Assembly: GCA_016285355.1 (NCBI GenBank)
Contig: JAEEQP010000055.1
Span: forward strand, 1-24,153
DNA: 24,153 nt
Reading direction: 5' to 3'
Source: Bacteroidales bacterium
GTDB lineage: Bacteria; Bacteroidota; Bacteroidia; Bacteroidales; F082
In this document: one piece after another, positions 22,037-24,153 of the stretch
Layout: every line of letters starts with the position of its first letter
How positions within the stretch are numbered: position 1 is the stretch's first letter
Made by a program: the position numbers and the translations under genes
Notes under the pieces: model-generated
The model's database searches: none
The model's input: only the letters and a program-made list of their open reading frames with translations
Told to the model about the DNA's origin: nothing

Positions 22037-23968
22037 TCATTCCTTCAAAACCTTTCCTGTCTTTATTTGACCATCAGAATGATTTATCTTTATAAAATAA
22101 ACGCCTGAAGGCAAACTTGATAGGTCTATATTTGCTCTTTCGGATACCAACATGGATTTGCCCAAAAGGTCAAATACCTCCACAGACTGGATTTCTGGCA
22201 AGTCAATGAATAATAAACCTTTTGTGGGATTTGGATAGAAAGCCGTGTTCATATTTGTTTCATCAAGGTTGTCGTAAAACCTAAAGAAAGCCTTCAAATC
22301 ACAGTCTTTTTTCACCACAAACGTATAGGTTGGGTTCGTTGAAACCCCGATGTCGTTATTTCTCCAAATGTAAAACTCCGCATTTTCCTTAGGAACGGCA
22401 TGAACGATGGCGACACTGCCATTCTCGCAGGATGGTTCTTGAAGGATTTCAACAGAGCCAAGACTTTCATCTGCTGAAGCCACATGAAAAGTGTAGATAA
22501 AATCTTCGTTATAATTGTTGAACGCGTTCCATCCTGCCGCATTTTGGTAGGATTCGCCCGAACCGCAATGCACCCAAATGGGAATGTTAGAAGGAATGTT
22601 GCCGAAAATGCCATCGGCACTGGCATTTGGAGCCTCAAAAGGCTTGGCGACAATGGCGGACAAGTTGGACATATTGTAAAACGCGATATCTTCAATGGAT
22701 TGTAATGATGAGCCAATGGTCAAAGTGTCGCTGAAACCGATACAATTAGAAAAAACGCCTTCTTTCAAAAAAGTCAATTGGTCAGAAATTGTCAGCGAGC
22801 CGTTAAAACCATAACAACGTGAAAAAGCATTATGGCCGATGTTTCTCACGGAATTAGGGATGGTGAGGGATCCAGTAAAGCCAGTACACCAAGTGAAAGC
22901 CATATTTCCAATGGAGGTCAACGATTTCCCAAGAGTCAACGTGCCATCAAACCCTTCACATTCCGAAAAAGCATTTTCTCCGATTTCAATGACCGCATCA
23001 GGGATAACCAATGAACCATGAAGCCCATGGCAGTATGTAAAAGCGCACCAACCGATTTGTTCCAATGAATCGGGCAAGACCAAATTGCCTACAAAAGGAC
23101 AAGCATAAAAAGCGTGATCATCGATGATTTTCAACGTTGATGGGAGTTGAGGCACTTCTGTCAAGGTGGTCATTGAAGCAAAGGCATAAGAGCCTATACC
23201 TCTGATGTCGTCGGGAATTACCGTGTTTTTGCATGCGGCCAGTAAAGTCTTGTCGTTTTTCGTGATGAGGGCATTATTCTCCGAGTAATATTTAGGGTTA
23301 TCAGGATCGACAATGATAGAGTCCAAATCGTGACAATAAGAGAAAACGCACGAGCCTATGGAATCAACCGATGCAGGTATATAGAGTGTACCAGTAAGCC
23401 CTGTACAACCCCAAAAAGCACGGTTTTCGATTGTTTTCAACGATAAAGGCAAAGTAAGCGAAACAAGTCCCGAACAATCGCTGAATGCATGGCTTTCAAT
23501 GACTTGCAATGCAGACGGAAGTGTTACTTCTGTAAGGCCAGAGCAATTACAAAAAGTGTCATGCCCAATGCTTTCCATCGCGTCGGGAAGCACAAGTTGG
23601 GTAAAACCTGTGCAATACCAAAAAGCGAGACTACCTATTGTTTTCACTGTATTCGGGATAATCAGAGTGCCTGTCAGATTAGCGCAACCACGAAAAGTGT
23701 TTTTGTCGATTTCTGATACGACATAGGTTTGCCCCTCGTAGACAACCATTTCTGGTAAGATGATTTCGCCTTGAGGCTCCTCGAAGCCTTGATAGGGGTC
23801 GTTAAGGTTGCCAGGGTATGTCAGTCTTACTTCATGGTCAGTACCATAGATGATTTTGTAATAAAGCGTTTGTCCTGTTTCGCAAACTGCGGAAAAATCA
23901 TAATAACCTCGTCCGAAACCATAGAAGGACATAATAATCAATGATGCAACTAGGAAAACTTTTTTCAT
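22037..23968 (-). CDS. BspA-like leucine-rich repeat protein with T9SS sorting domain
   Basis: 643 residues. Signal peptide (MKKVFLVASLIIMSFYGFG), a short beta region (YYKIIYGTDHEVRLTYPG), then about 14 LRR_5 (BspA/TpLRR) repeats of roughly 23 residues at 75-455, each with a core such as IPNTVKTIGSLAFWYCTGF. Next comes an InlB B-repeat-like segment (SLGSVEIL...VAIVHAVPKENAEFYIW, then a DLKAFF end). Last is a type A T9SS domain (FYPNPTKGLLFIDL...LPSGVYFIKI). Predicted secreted and attached to the cell surface, where such LRR proteins bind host or bacterial partners; the ligand is unknown. It is 13 nt after the stop of the GtrA-like gene on the same strand and is followed by the GtrA-like remnant. 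Confidence 0.92.
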   Translation of the reverse strand: MKKVFLVASLIIMSFYGFGRGYYDFSAVCETGQTLYYKIIYGTDHEVRLTYPGNLNDPYQGFEEPQGEIILPEMVVYEGQTYVVSEIDKNTFRGCANLTGTLIIPNTVKTIGSLAFWYCTGFTQLVLPDAMESIGHDTFCNCSGLTEVTLPSALQVIESHAFSDCSGLVSLTLPLSLKTIENRAFWGCTGLTGTLYIPASVDSIGSCVFSYCHDLDSIIVDPDNPKYYSENNALITKNDKTLLAACKNTVIPDDIRGIGSYAFASMTTLTEVPQLPSTLKIIDDHAFYACPFVGNLVLPDSLEQIGWCAFTYCHGLHGSLVIPDAVIEIGENAFSECEGFDGTLTLGKSLTSIGNMAFTWCTGFTGSLTIPNSVRNIGHNAFSRCYGFNGSLTISDQLTFLKEGVFSNCIGFSDTLTIGSSLQSIEDIAFYNMSNLSAIVAKPFEAPNASADGIFGNIPSNIPIWVHCGSGESYQNAAGWNAFNNYNEDFIYTFHVASADESLGSVEILQEPSCENGSVAIVHAVPKENAEFYIWRNNDIGVSTNPTYTFVVKKDCDLKAFFRFYDNLDETNMNTAFYPNPTKGLLFIDLPEIQSVEVFDLLGKSMLVSERANIDLSSLPSGVYFIKINHSDGQIKTGKVLKE

Positions 23969-23981
23969 CTTTCTTGTTGTT

Positions 23982-24153
23982 CTATGATTTCTTCTCTTTC
24001 CTAAACGAATAAAACTTATTCGTCAAATAGCTGAACGTCACGCAGATGATGGAGATGATGACATACGATATTGTCGGCCAAATGTGAAGCACCTCGATAA
24101 AGAGTTTTAGGCCGAAATAGTTGATGAGAAAGTTCACAACAGTAACCATCAAA
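23982..24153 (-). CDS. GtrA-like membrane protein (partial; 5' end outside window)
   Basis: 56 C-terminal residues, stop TAG at 23982-23984. Reads VVNFLINYFGLKLFIEVL, then a transmembrane segment SYVIISIICVTFSYL, ending TNKFYSFRKEKKS. The pattern (N-F hydrophobic helix, second helix, then NKFYSF and a basic tail) resembles GtrA family proteins, small four-helix membrane proteins linked to lipid-carrier sugar transfer. Too short to be certain. The last 67 bp are duplicated at 21943-22009. Confidence 0.7.
   Translation of the reverse strand, partial: LMVTVVNFLINYFGLKLFIEVLHIWPTISYVIISIICVTFSYLTNKFYSFRKEKKS
24000..24066. repeat. 67-bp direct repeat, copy 2 (intact GtrA-like 3' end)
   Basis: Partner of 21943-22009, about 2.06 kb apart; the pair brackets the LRR gene. 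Confidence 0.9.

Noticed and set aside
21943..24066. 67-bp direct repeats read as att sites of an integrated mobile element
   Set aside because: No integrase or transposase lies between them, only the LRR gene, and the differences are synonymous in a coding frame, which fits paralogous gene tails better.

Overview
The window looks like a chromosome segment of an uncultured, anaerobic Bacteroidales-type bacterium. The evidence is as follows: two proteins end in type IX secretion (T9SS) sorting domains; there is a BspA-like leucine-rich repeat protein, an S46 dipeptidyl-peptidase and an [FeFe]-hydrogenase maturation GTPase (HydF); and many genes carry the Bacteroidota promoter -7 box TAnnTTTG (usually TATTTTTG) and no obvious Shine-Dalgarno sequence. 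I cannot name the genus.

Layout. 1-5356: the 3' part of an S46 peptidase, a secreted CotH-kinase-like protein, and a convergent Ig-like lipoprotein. 5409-6724: an AAA ATPase preceded by three operator-like repeats at exact 33-bp spacing. 6832-8586: aspS. 8679-10239: an accessory patch with an overlapping HEPN/MNT nucleotidyltransferase pair followed by two AT-rich orphan genes, one with an IF-2-N-like head. 10322-13368: a small lipoprotein, 6-phosphofructokinase, RNase HI with a hybrid-binding domain, and a zinc-ribbon protein, closed by a strong bidirectional terminator. 13430-15666 (minus strand): a Cys/His-rich lipoprotein and a two-gene operon that looks like a split YjbH outer-membrane protein. 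15864-18949: ssb, hydF, a low-molecular-weight phosphatase and tcdA. 19058-21867: divergent tatD-family hydrolase and recG genes with back-to-back, apparently leaderless promoters. 21913-24153: a BspA-like LRR/T9SS gene between the 3' end of a GtrA-like gene and a remnant of a second, nearly identical GtrA-like 3' end.

Housekeeping genes (aspS, pfkA, rnhA, ssb, tcdA, recG) are mixed with surface/secretion genes (S46, CotH, LRR, lipoproteins, YjbH-like) and a toxin-antitoxin-like patch. Dispersed inverted repeats sit in the gaps. One family (TGTAGAGACG...CGTCTC) occurs three times just downstream of stop codons, and in one copy it supplies the stop codon of hydF and the last three codons of the convergent phosphatase gene.

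Most notable observations: (1) the phased 33-bp repeats upstream of the AAA ATPase; (2) the LRR gene lodged between two GtrA-like 3' ends that differ almost only synonymously; (3) the HEPN/MNT plus IF-2-N-like accessory patch; (4) the palindromic repeat that has become the ends of two genes; (5) three genes with the -7 box 4-5 nt before the start codon. No tRNA, rRNA, CRISPR array or transposase was seen. No gene-free gap exceeds 300 bp.
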